In this document: positions 27,781-37,337 of the stretch, one piece after another | Position numbering within the stretch: position 1 is the first letter of the stretch | Layout: every line of letters starts with the position of its first letter | From: Willaertia magna | Taxonomy: Eukaryota; Heterolobosea; Eutetramitea; Acrasida; Naegleriidae | Direction: 5' to 3' | Length of the DNA: 41,779 nucleotides | Assembly (NCBI GenBank): GCA_902984215.1 | Contig: CADWAF010001107.1 | Location: forward strand, 1 to 41,779 | The notes under the pieces: generated by a model | Told to the model about the DNA's origin: nothing | The model's database searches: none | Seen by the model: the letters and a program-made list of their open reading frames with translations, nothing else | Translations under genes and position numbers: made by a program

Positions 27781-28902
27781 TTACAATGATATGGAATTAA
27801 TTTTTTTACATAATATCCCTTCTATTTTCTTTCTTAATTTACTCATTCTATTATTACGATTATTACGTGATGATAATACCTTCTCTTCATTATTATCTAC
27901 ATTATCATTTACTTGAACTATCATTCGATTATTAATTTCAATACCTTCTACAATTTGATGAAATTGACTTAGAATTTCAATTTGATTTTGAATTGAATGT
28001 CTTTCTAAATCTGACATTGCTTCTTGAATTTTCTTAATTTCAAAATCTGAACTTAACATTGATAAACTATTTTCAATTTCTAAAATTGTTTTATCAAAAT
28101 CATCCATCTCTTTTGTTACAATAGAAATATCTGTAAATTGTATATTATTACAACTGTTGTTATTTAACAATGAGTTTGTATTATTATTATTTAATAATAG
28201 TTCACCATTGTTAGTAATTTCACTACCATCATCAAAATTATTGTTGTAACATTTAATAGATGATAATGGTTGAGATTCATCAAGTAAAATACTTGCTTCA
28301 TCATCTGATGAAAATAAGAATGAATTATTTAATTGAGTAATTTCTAATCTCTCTTCTTCTTCTTGTTCTATTAATTCTTCTTGTTTTATCTTTTTTCTAT
28401 TTTCATTACAACGATAATCCTCATTATTGAAATAACCATTTATCTCATCATTTTCTCTTTCATTCCTCTTACCAGTTGTAGTTGATTGTAATAATTCTTC
28501 TTCATTCATTAATTCTTCTTCAAATAAAAGATAAGCAGATGATTCTTCTGGAACAATTTTAATTGGATTTCTATCTGAATAAATAAACAATAATAATAAT
28601 TCATTGTCATTACAATAATTAAAAGGATAGAATATTGGTTTGGAAATAAAAATTACTTGACCTTCATTTAACGTTATTGCTGTTGGTTGACCGTCACCCT
28701 TCTTTTGAAAAATTACATTGATACATTCATTTGATGAATTTTTAACTTTATAAAAACAATTATTTACAGTAATATTGTTATCATTATTATTGTATTCTAG
28801 AGGAGTATTGTTATTGAGGTCAACCTTCTCAATTACTTTCCAAAACAAACATTCACTCTTCAATAATGCTTCTTCTTTCTTTAACCAATTATTGTTTTGC
28901 AT
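27781..28902 (-). CDS. Asn/Glu-rich protein with C-terminal coiled coil, unrecognised
   Basis: This is a 373-aa intronless ORF. Residues ~45-130 form a compact beta-rich block (NNCFYKVKNSSNECINVIFQ, then TLNEGQVIFISKPIFYPF), faintly reminiscent of an FHA-like sandwich but without the Arg/Ser/His phosphothreonine-binding signature. The middle (~140-255) is acidic and Asn-rich. Residues ~265-350 form a heptad coiled coil (DDFDKTILEIENSLSMLSSD onward), and the C-terminus is basic (RMSKLRKKIEGILCKK), possibly a nuclear localisation signal. No membrane span or signal peptide is present. It ends 33 bp from the convergent small membrane-protein gene. Confidence 0.6.
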   Translation of the reverse strand: MQNNNWLKKEEALLKSECLFWKVIEKVDLNNNTPLEYNNNDNNITVNNCFYKVKNSSNECINVIFQKKGDGQPTAITLNEGQVIFISKPIFYPFNYCNDNELLLLFIYSDRNPIKIVPEESSAYLLFEEELMNEEELLQSTTTGKRNERENDEINGYFNNEDYRCNENRKKIKQEELIEQEEEERLEITQLNNSFLFSSDDEASILLDESQPLSSIKCYNNNFDDGSEITNNGELLLNNNNTNSLLNNNSCNNIQFTDISIVTKEMDDFDKTILEIENSLSMLSSDFEIKKIQEAMSDLERHSIQNQIEILSQFHQIVEGIEINNRMIVQVNDNVDNNEEKVLSSRNNRNNRMSKLRKKIEGILCKKINSISL

Positions 28903-28976
28903 TGTATACTGTTATTGTATTATATTGTTGTTGTATTCTAAAATAAAACTTGTTAAAGTAACAAGGGTATAGATAG

Positions 28977-29012
28977 ATAGGGTTACAAGTACTGACTGAC
29001 TGACTGACTAGT
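28977..29012. repeat. Short tetranucleotide microsatellites
   Basis: A brief run of ATAG units (about 28971-28980) is followed by four ACTG/CTGA tetramers (28990-29008) in the 204-bp spacer between two minus-strand genes. These are ordinary simple repeats. Confidence 0.6.
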
Positions 29013-29106
29013 TCAATAGTTTTTTTTGTAGTTGAAAGTTTACAGTAAATTTAGTTAAAATAAATAATTTATGATTTACAAAAGAATAATAAATAGATAA
29101 TAATAA

Positions 29107-29598
29107 TTATTCATCATTTGGAACAGTCTCTCTTAAATATTCCTTCAATTTAACTCTAATCTCAGATTGATCATCACCTAATAATGGACATTTCTTAAAT
29201 TCACATTCAATACGCATTAAAACCATTTCTAAACTTCCTCTAATTACACCACATAATATATTAGAATAATAAAATCTTTGTTTTTTAATATTTTCAGGTA
29301 ATTCAACAAAATCATTTAATGGATTTTCATCAAAATAGATACTATATTCTGTTTGATCTTTATTCCAATTACCTATAGTTGCATTTATACCTAAAAACAT
29401 TTTAAATCCTACTTTTGATATTGATTCTGCTGTATCTTTAAATTCACGACAAGCTCCGGAAGTTAATCCACTTTTTGCCATAAATTCATCAACCATTCTC
29501 ATACCCATTTTGTATCCCATCTTTTCTAATTGTGCATTAACTGTTGCTACATCTTCATAATCTTTTAACATTTGAGTAACTAAAGATCCATAAGTCAT
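29107..29598 (-). CDS. TRAPPC3: TRAPPC3 / Bet3 subunit of TRAPP complexes
   Basis: This 163-aa protein is the Bet3 core subunit of TRAPP, the tethering and Rab1/Ypt1 exchange complex for ER-Golgi traffic. It aligns through its length: MTYGSLVTQMLKDYEDVATV, QLEKMGYKMGMRMVDEFMAK, the CREFKDTAESISKVGFKMFL block containing the Cys that is palmitoylated in other Bet3 proteins, and YYSNILCGVIRGSLEMVLMR. It starts directly at MTYG, lacking the ~20-residue N-terminal extension of animal Bet3 (which has LFTLTYG). In-frame upstream sequence hits a stop within 10 codons, and no intron acceptor is obvious. Immediately upstream lies coding-like sequence of the divergent gene, leaving no room for a promoter. 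Confidence 0.93.
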   Translation of the reverse strand: MTYGSLVTQMLKDYEDVATVNAQLEKMGYKMGMRMVDEFMAKSGLTSGACREFKDTAESISKVGFKMFLGINATIGNWNKDQTEYSIYFDENPLNDFVELPENIKKQRFYYSNILCGVIRGSLEMVLMRIECEFKKCPLLGDDQSEIRVKLKEYLRETVPNDE

Positions 29599-29600
29599 AT

Positions 29601-31058
29601 TGCATTTGCAACAATATTGATGTTTTATTCAATAGAACAACTGATGCTGGAAACAATTTAACAACACAATTCGCACTTACACAAACAACAACTGACTCTC
29701 TAATAGTTTCATTCTCTAAAGATACTTCTTTTCATTTAGGATACGAGTTAGATAAAGAAAACACTGGTAGTTACACTCAAGATAATTTAGTCTTACTTTA
29801 TAAATTATCTTTAGAAATTGAAGATTATATTAATTTAGAACCTGAAAGACCAAATCCACAATTAACTTTAACTTATTACTATCCGAATGGATTAATGAGA
29901 GTAGATTCCAATAGTTTTGTTTTTAAACAAGATGATAATGGAAAATATGTTGACATTCCTACATTTAAGAGAGATTATATTGATTCTGTTTCATTTACTT
30001 TACAATTAAATGGTTCAGAGTCAACAGAATTAGTATTTGGAGTTTTTGGTAATCAAAGAACACAATTCGTTAATTTAGGTGAAATTGTAAACGTTAATGG
30101 ACCAGATGGTATAAAGTGGACAGTTTCAGACAATTTAAGTGTTGCTACACTTATTGATAAAGTTAATTTAACTTTACCATTACAATTTAAATTATTGAAA
30201 CAAGATAATCCACCTGCTGTACCTAATGGTTATGTAGCTTTAAATTATTTAACATTTTCACAACTATCTTCTCTAGAAACATTCACATATTGGCAATCAT
30301 TTACTTGGTACGTTAGAGTGGAAAAAGATAGTAATTACGTTGACTATAAAGGTAATCCAATTAAGGTTTATAAACAAGACTTAAGGTTGGCTATTTACAA
30401 TAGTGCAACTCAATCTTATTCCGTTATTAGTCCAAATATGATAAGTGGAAACACCATTTCATTTGGAAATAAATTGAGGATTGCAAGTGATACAAACGAT
30501 CAATCAAATATTGCAATTATTACTAGACAATGGGTAGAACCAAATGAACCAGTTGAAACTATTCAGACTGGTGTTGTAATTAAAAATTTGGTTCCAGCTA
30601 AAGTAATGAAGATTTATGAGGTGGATATTCCTGCAAATAAATCAATCAGCTTAGTTCTTTCAGGTTTTACAAGACAAGACACAACAACAGTTACAGCATA
30701 TTTAAGAAGTGATGAGGCTCCAACTGAAACCACCTTTGATAGCAAAACAAGCGCAGTTTTGCTTAGTAGTGGTTTTAGTTCATCCACCACTGTTGTTAAT
30801 TTAAGAGGAAAGGTATTTATTGGAGTTACTCCTGGTGAAGATGCAGAAGTATCAATGGTTGTCAACACAATAGATTATACAAATGATTGGCCAGAATGGC
30901 TTACACCAGTTATTGCAGGTGTTAGTGGCTTTGTTGGTTTAGCAATATTAGTTTTTGTTATTGTAGTAATTACTTGTGTTTGTTGCTGTATCAGAAAGAA
31001 GGGTGGAGGGGAACGTTCAGGATTGTTAGTTAATAACAGAGGATATTCAGAAGTTTAA
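29601..31058 (+). pseudogene. Type I membrane protein gene lacking its 5' end
   Basis: The plus-strand frame is open from 29580, overlapping the first codons of the divergent TRAPPC3, to the stop at 31058, but its first ATG is at 29895, well inside what reads as an ectodomain (LIVSFSKDTSFHLGYELDK, TLTYYYPNG upstream of it). There is no signal peptide. The C-terminus is intact: a membrane span (LTPVIAGVSGFVGLAILVFV onward), a CVCCC palmitoylation-like cluster and a short basic tail ending GYSEV. The ectodomain is beta-rich, Thr/Ser/Asn-rich and of unknown family. The lack of a start and signal peptide suggests a truncated gene or an assembly or rearrangement junction; translation from 29895 would give a 387-aa protein of doubtful topology. 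Confidence 0.6.
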
Positions 31059-31112
31059 ACAACAAAATATTAAAAACACAATTTACTTTACAAAAATAAA
31101 TTACAACAATAA

Positions 31113-33448
31113 TTATGATTTGTATAAAAATCTAATTCCTAAATATCCAACAACTTTGTAAATTACGAAATATGCAAATAATACCCCAATATAAACCCAA
31201 ATCATATTGTATGAATCATCAATTCCAAGACTATCTCTCAAATATTTATTTCCATCTGGCTCCTTTGTAACATTGGATAGCAAAGAATTGATAGAAGTAA
31301 ATCCATCAGTGCCAAACATGTTTGAAACACCAGATGTGGTTGTATTAGCCGGTTTTACAGGGGTAAACCAAACATCTCTGTATTCATTAATGTTCATAGC
31401 TCTATAGCAATAAAAGAAATAAGAAATATAATACTAAAATAATTGGTAAGGGTATGAAATAGAGTTGTACTTACTGTCCAAATAAACCAATATGGAGTCT
31501 TATTTAAAGGTAAGAAGATACCTGATAATAAGGTAAACAGAGCATTGCAAAGGGGTGCGACAACTCCAACAATATCTGCTCTTGGAATAATACAAATTAA
31601 CATTTGAGCAAAACTCATGCAGCACAAGTTGGTGACACAGTTGATTAAAATAAAAACAAAAAATCTTCCAATATCATTGTGATTTAAACCAACAAGCCAA
31701 AACAAAATAATACCAAATAATGTGGGCCATGCAACGAATTCTAATAAATCTTCAATTGACTTGGCAATGTAAAAGGATGATACAGGATATGAATTGTTTC
31801 TTCTTTCCCAAAGTAAATTTGGAATTGTGGCAGAAAGTGTTTTAATTGAGTTAGCAAAAGTAAACGAAGTATTTAAATTGACTATAAGAAAAGTTCTAGT
31901 CCTAGTTCCTATAACATCTGGAGCAAGACCAATTTGAAAGAAGAAGATTCCAGGAATAATACTTGCCACTTTAACAAGTTTAAATAAATGTTTTGTAATT
32001 TACTTACCTAATTTTTCAAATAAAGGTCCCAATATAGCTGTTTTATAATTTCTGACCTTAATTAAATATGATCTATATAAAATAATAAATGTATCTAAGA
32101 ATAGATTAGATTGAAAATGAGAGGTTTTAATATCTCTGTCCTTTAGTCCATTAAATTTTTCTAATTCTTGTTGTAGTAGATTTGGATAAATGTCACTCTT
32201 TTCAAACTGAGAACCAAAGTAATCATTATGAACAGAAGGAATAATCTCTTGTTTATCTGTAACAGGCTTTAGTGCAATGTCGTTATCTTCCAAATCTTCA
32301 GCAAATGTATATTTAGTTCCCTTATTCTTTTCTTTGTTATGCTTTGATAACACAGCAATACAATACTCTATTGGATTCCAATGTTCTTTAATTGGATAAC
32401 CAATTGTTTTCCAATAAGTATCCAGTTGACTAACAGTTCCAAAATATGTATTTCTTCCTTCATGTAAAATAGAAATATAGTCTATATATTTTAACATTCT
32501 AATAGTTGGTTGTTGCATTGAAATAATTAAGGAAATACCTCTTTGTGCAACTCTTTTTAAAATTTTCATCATTTGATAAGATTCTTGAAAATCTAAATCA
32601 GTTGTTGGTGCCTCAATTAAAATAACTCTTGAAAGGAAAACATTTTGACTTCCAACTGAAAGTTTCTTCTTTTCACCAGTTGAAAGGCTAGAAATTCTTG
32701 CATGTTCTTTATGTTTCAATCCTAAACGTTCTAATAATTGATCAACTCTTTCATTTCTATTCATTGTTTCTAATGTTTTCTTTGTAGTTTCATTCTCTTT
32801 TGATGATTTTGAAGGAAATTTAAAACTTGCAGCAAACTTTAAATACTCCCCAACTGTAAGAGAACCATCCATAAAGAATTGAGTTTGTTTTTCAACATAT
32901 GAAACTAACGATCTATACTTTGTTAAGCTTTTAATTGTCTTTCCATTAATGAATATTTCTCCACCATGCTTAAACAATCCCTTAAAACGACGAGATAATG
33001 TATTCATCAATAAAGTCTTTCCGGCACCTGTTGTTCCAACAATACAAGTAATCTTTCCAGGAATTGCGAATCCACTAACTTTATTCAAAAGAAACTTTGG
33101 TTCCTTTCCGATTGTAATATCTTTCCATTCAATAGTACATTGATCTTCAAATAATAAAGTATCCCAAGGTTTTATTGGATCATCCAAACTCAATGTTGAT
33201 GGAGAAGTTGGAAGGTTATTAGCTTCGAATGGGGAACTGTTGACAATAGGATCGAAATGGATTGTGTTGAAATCTTCTTGATGAGCTTGAAAGTTAATGT
33301 TTGTTTCTGTAATAACAGTGGGTACTTCATCTACGGTCGGGGAAGGGATGGTATTGTCATTGTTAATTAAAAGATTAGTTGAACTAGTAACACCGTTTAA
33401 CTCGAAAGAGCTTGTACTTTGAAGATCGACAGTTTTGTCTAGGTTCAT
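31113..33448 (-). CDS. ABCG-family half-transporter with degenerate nucleotide-binding site
   Basis: Three exons (33448-32008, 31968-31475, 31433-31113) are joined by 39-nt and 41-nt introns, giving 751 aa. The NBD comes first, then six membrane spans: the ABCG (WHITE/BCRP) order. Walker A is GTTGAGKT (138-145), the signature is LSTGE (255-259) and Walker B is VILIEAPTTDLD. The usual LDE is therefore Ile-Glu279-Ala280, losing the catalytic Glu, and the switch His of IHQP is Gln312 (SMQQPT). The splice after PYWFIWT restores YYISYFFYCYRAMNINEY, the conserved last-loop ABCG pattern, so the exon chain is secure. It likely works only with a competent partner half, or not as a pump. The ~95-residue N-terminus is Ser/Thr/Asn-rich. 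Confidence 0.9.
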
Positions 33449-34028
33449 TAGGGTGAGCTCTGGCTTTTTTTTAACGTTGTTTTTCTAAAGCGAAAGATTA
33501 CAATATTATGATGGTAGGCCAATTAAAAAAAAGCAATATTATGGACATTCCCACTTTTTTGTCAGTTAACTTATTACAAAACCGATTTCTTTTCGCTCTA
33601 GCCTTAAATGCTATTTTGTAGGCCAAATTAAATTTAACAATGGGCTCGAAGAATTGCTGTTGTATTAACGAAATGAGTTTTGCAATTTAAATTACAGAGA
33701 TTTTTCTGTCAAGTAACTGAAGATATACTTTGACTAGTTTTAAACCAATAAATCCAATAATTAATATCAATCTTGCCACCAAAACTTACTAACTACAATT
33801 TTAAAAGATATTTTTCATTACTACTCCTTCCTTTTTCCTAAAATAAGAGCGCAGAGAAATTTTAGTCAATTAAAATTCTTTTTGGTGTAATTTTTGAATT
33901 AGAATTGCCCCTATTGGTAGTTTCTCGTTATCTAGAGCAGTAATAAAGGAAAATCCTTTGATGTTGAGGTTTTATAAATATACTAGTAATTGCTGTCACA
34001 ACACATTATAATACAAAAACAAAAAAAC
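33449..34028. other. Intergenic region with divergent promoters
   Basis: This 580-bp stretch separates the ABCG start and the small secreted-protein gene. It holds the TATA box at 33973-33980 and A/T-rich sequence, with no convincing ORF, tRNA or repeat. Confidence 0.5.
33973..33980 (+). promoter_or_regulatory. TATA box of small secreted-protein gene
   Basis: TATAAATA lies 56 bp before the ATG at 34029, nearly the same spacing as the TATA box of the other small secreted gene (61 bp). Confidence 0.55.
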
Positions 34029-34307
34029 ATGTTTAATCTAAAAGCACTTGTTTCTTTATCACTTCTAATAGCTATAGTTTTAGTTTGTTTCTCTTCTACT
34101 ACGAATGCATTCGATTTAAAACAATTTGAAGAGGAGACAATAGAGAAAATACATGTCATGCAAGTGGAAGACATGAAGACAGTGGCTAATGTAAATAATA
34201 ACAAAGTAAACAACCATATTCCTAAACCACCGGTACAAGAAAATATACCAACACTGAGAAACTATAAAAATGGTAAACAAAGAGAGGTCGGTATAATAGA
34301 TATTTAA
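34029..34307 (+). CDS. Small secreted protein, unrecognised
   Basis: This 92-aa ORF has a clear signal peptide (MFNLKALVSLSLLIAIVLVC, cleavage likely after TTNA). The ~65-residue mature part is polar and cysteine-free, with an acidic first half (KQFEEETIEKIHVMQVEDMK) and a Pro/Asn-rich second half containing KPPVQENIP and a basic NGKQRE. The start is the ATG behind a run of A; the frame is open slightly further but lacks another ATG. TATA-driven and short, it may be an abundant secreted peptide or pro-region-like protein. No homologous family is recognised. Confidence 0.6.
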   Translation: MFNLKALVSLSLLIAIVLVCFSSTTNAFDLKQFEEETIEKIHVMQVEDMKTVANVNNNKVNNHIPKPPVQENIPTLRNYKNGKQREVGIIDI

Positions 34308-34456
34308 ATCCAAATAGGTATATTATTCTGTAAAAAACATTGTAAATAACTAAATGTAAATAATTAAATAAAAATCATCTAGGCTTCAATTATATAATTG
34401 ATTTCAATGCATTTTGTTTTAAAATTTTAATTTTAATAATTGCAATTACCAAAAAA

Positions 34457-35641
34457 ATGTTAAGTGAAGAAAAAACAAATTCCGAAGTAGGATCTATTGT
34501 TGAAATTTTAAATCCTTTTGAAAGAGTAAGAAAAAGTTGTGCTTTAATAGCCACAAAATATGCAAAACATGTAAAGTTTAATGAAGAAGGCTTGAAACAA
34601 TTCGTTGAAACATATTTTCCAACCAAAGACGCAATTGAAGAACTTAAACTCATAACAATGAATAAATCAGTATTACCTTTTAAATTCCAATCAATTGATC
34701 ATGAAATAAATTATAGAGTTTTATATGGCTTACTACAATTAGGTTCAGGTTTCAGAAAATTACTTCATGCTAAAGTACAAAGAGGTGCTGCAGATACAAT
34801 TGTTAGAGGATTAATTAATTGTTTAGTTCATGAAAATATTGATATTCAAAACTTGGGTGTTGACATGATGGAACACGTAGCTGAGAGTAATTTTCAAATT
34901 GAACAAAACTTTCAATTCCCTGTGAAAGAAGAGGTTCCTCATGAAAAGTATTCTGTTATTAAAGTTCAACAAGATTCTGCTTTAAAATCTTTTGCTGAAA
35001 ATATTAAATCAGTTTTAAAGGAATGTTCTAGAAAATTAAGAGAAAGAATGTGTCAAGATTTTGCTCAATTTGTTAGAAAAATGTTACAAGAATATGAAAG
35101 AAAGAAGGAAAAAGGAACAAATGATGTTAAAGATATTGGACCAGCTGCTTATTTAGTTAATCAATTGGTAAATGTATTTCCAAACTCTTTAAATGATATT
35201 GCTCAATATAAAACTGATGATGGAGAAGTGACAGTTTATTTATATAAAAAAGCTCAATTAATTGTTAGTGAATTATATATTAATATTAAAGATCAAGATC
35301 CATTATTTGACTTTTCAGATATTAATGATTTAACAATATTTGTAGATAATGTTATTCCAGCAACTTTAGTAAAAGCAGGTGTTTTGGAAATTATTGATGA
35401 AAATTTAAAACATAAAATTGAAGAAGGTACTTTTATTAAACATGGATCAACTCAAGAGATTGAATTAAGAGCAATATCAATTTATGCTACTGAAAGAATT
35501 TTAGAAGTTGCAAATCAACCACCTTTATCTGCTGGACTTAATGCAGTACATATTGATATGTTTTTATGGGGAGATTTAGGAAAAAGAGAAGGTTTTAGAG
35601 CTCATCAACGACATGCAACGATAGATACTTTATATTACTAA
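34457..35641 (+). CDS. QNG1: Queuosine-salvage nucleosidase family protein (DUF2419/QNG1-like)
   Basis: This 394-aa protein belongs to the DUF2419 family, which releases queuine from queuosine 5'-phosphate so that eukaryotes can reuse it for tRNA modification. Supporting blocks in order: NPFERVRKSCALIATKYAKH (family start PRESVRxSAxFIA); DHEINYRVLYGLLQLGSGFR and KLLHAKVQRGAADTI (family LNFxxLLxLLNFGSGYR, LHxxxGRGAxDTI); IFVDNVIPATLVKAGVL; IELRAISIYATERI; and the terminal block FLWGDLGKREGFRAHQRHAT with a final IDTLYY (family LWxxGKxxxxRxHHRTRxIYY). One of the two His in HHRTR is Gln here (HQRHAT). It is intronless and probably cytosolic. Q salvage fits a bacterivorous protist. Confidence 0.82.
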   Translation: MLSEEKTNSEVGSIVEILNPFERVRKSCALIATKYAKHVKFNEEGLKQFVETYFPTKDAIEELKLITMNKSVLPFKFQSIDHEINYRVLYGLLQLGSGFRKLLHAKVQRGAADTIVRGLINCLVHENIDIQNLGVDMMEHVAESNFQIEQNFQFPVKEEVPHEKYSVIKVQQDSALKSFAENIKSVLKECSRKLRERMCQDFAQFVRKMLQEYERKKEKGTNDVKDIGPAAYLVNQLVNVFPNSLNDIAQYKTDDGEVTVYLYKKAQLIVSELYINIKDQDPLFDFSDINDLTIFVDNVIPATLVKAGVLEIIDENLKHKIEEGTFIKHGSTQEIELRAISIYATERILEVANQPPLSAGLNAVHIDMFLWGDLGKREGFRAHQRHATIDTLYY

Positions 35642-35891
35642 ATTTAATTTATTAAAAATAATAATTATTTTTTGTAAAGTGTGACATGAAATGGAGAAAT
35701 TTAAATAACATAATACAAGTAAAGAATTATTCTCATTCTTGTGGAATCAAGATAACAATCACCTTTAACTATCTCTTTACCATTTTAGATGGATACGTTG
35801 AAAATCAAAATTTCTCAACATCACCCAATCTCTTTAAATGTTGAAAGTAGAAAAATATTGAAAGAAACACAAAGAAAAAAGAAACAACAAC

Positions 35892-37058
35892 ATGAAAAGT
35901 ATCATTGTTTTATCAATTATTATTGCACTAGTATCACAAGTAATTGCTAATAATTTAATAGCTGGAGGTGCCGCAGCAGCTGAAAATGAATTTCCTCATA
36001 TGGCCTCACTTCAATATGTTGCTTACAGTGGGGCTAAAGCACAACACTTTTGTGGTGGTGCAATTATCACTAAAAAACATATTCTAACTGCAGCTCATTG
36101 TCAAATTGGTGTTTCTTTAGATAAATTACAAGTTGTCACAGGTTCAAGTAATAATCGTTGTACAAATACAATTTGTTTTACAAGAAAAGTAGTAAAATTT
36201 ACAACTCATGCTAGTTACGATCCAAACAGTATTAAAAACGATATTGCTATCATTGAATTAGATCAAGAACTACCTATTGATTCATTACCAACAAAAGTTA
36301 GGGCAGCAAAGATTGAAAGTGGTAAAATTCCAGTCAACACAATAATCTCAGCAGCTGGATGGGGTTTAATTGCAACTTCACAAAGTGCTCCAATACAATT
36401 ACAAAAAGCAACACTTCCAATAGTTGACCAAACAATTTGTAATAATTCTCCTTATCGTTTAGGAATGACTTCACCACAACAAATTTGTGCTGGTGATGGT
36501 AAGGGAATCGATACCTGTTCTGGAGATTCAGGTGGTCCACTCTTTTATAAGAATAGTAATGGTGATTTTGTACATTTAGGTCTTACTTCATATGGTCCAG
36601 TTGGTTGTGGTGGAACGAATAGAGGTGTTTACACTAATTCTACTTTTTATATTGATTGGATTAAACAACAAACAGGAAGTTATTTAATTGAAACTAGTAA
36701 CTTCAATCAACCTGTAAATCCTCCTGTTAATCCAACACCTCAACCAACCCCTAAGCCATCTCCAAAACCACAACCAGTTCCACAACCAACACCAAAACCA
36801 TCTCAAAAGTGTACTTGTAAACCTAAGCCAAAACCATCACCACCTAAGCCATCGAATAGTAAGTGTCAATGTAAAAAAACCAATAATAAGGTAGTTACAA
36901 GAGAAGTACCAATTGTAATGAGAGCTGGAAAGAAGATTAAACTTGATTGTACTGGAAGTGGATGTGCTATACATAACAATGCTGCCTCTTTTTCAAAATT
37001 AAGTTACTTAGTTGTTCTTGCAGTTTTTGTTACTTTAATAGGCTTCTTAAAGATGTAA
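35892..37058 (+). CDS. Secreted/anchored trypsin-like serine protease with Pro-rich stalk
   Basis: This is a 388-aa S1-family protease. A signal peptide (1-~19) is followed almost at once by the mature-type N-terminus LIAGGAAAAENEFP (compare IVGG), so the pro-segment is minimal. The triad is His69 (TAAHC), Asp117 (NDIAI) and Ser213 (CSGDSGGP); Asp207 at the S1-pocket position predicts Lys/Arg specificity. After the protease domain (~265) comes a Pro/Lys-rich stalk (repeats such as PTPKPSPKPQP) with Cys pairs KCTCK and KCQCK, then a hydrophobic C-terminus (SKLSYLVVLAVFVTLIGFL) ending in KM. This suggests a GPI signal or membrane anchor at the cell surface or a food vacuole. Confidence 0.9.
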   Translation: MKSIIVLSIIIALVSQVIANNLIAGGAAAAENEFPHMASLQYVAYSGAKAQHFCGGAIITKKHILTAAHCQIGVSLDKLQVVTGSSNNRCTNTICFTRKVVKFTTHASYDPNSIKNDIAIIELDQELPIDSLPTKVRAAKIESGKIPVNTIISAAGWGLIATSQSAPIQLQKATLPIVDQTICNNSPYRLGMTSPQQICAGDGKGIDTCSGDSGGPLFYKNSNGDFVHLGLTSYGPVGCGGTNRGVYTNSTFYIDWIKQQTGSYLIETSNFNQPVNPPVNPTPQPTPKPSPKPQPVPQPTPKPSQKCTCKPKPKPSPPKPSNSKCQCKKTNNKVVTREVPIVMRAGKKIKLDCTGSGCAIHNNAASFSKLSYLVVLAVFVTLIGFLKM

Positions 37059-37337
37059 AATAATGTAAATAATAAATTTTTAAATATTAAATTTCTTTAC
37101 TCTCTTTTCCTTTACAATTTCAATTTAAACTAGTTGTAATACATAATAATTAATGATTTTGACTACAGCCTTTCCAAAAAACCATAGTACACTAGTTTAT
37201 ACTTTAAGTGAATTACTACGTATTTCCAGAATTAAAATATAAAAGAACTTAAAAAGACTGGAATTGAAATCAACAATTTAATTTAATTGTCACATTGATT
37301 ACCTCAATTGGAACACTTAAATTGACATTTTATAAAA

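Noticed and set aside
33990..34028. Longer N-terminus for the small secreted protein
   Set aside because: It would start at TTG and place residues ahead of a clean signal peptide; the ATG at 34029 fits better.
35686..35950. Short overlapping frames before and across the protease start (ATGs at 35686 and 35790)
   Set aside because: They overlap the signal-peptide codons in another frame and lack any domain. The transcript probably starts downstream of them.
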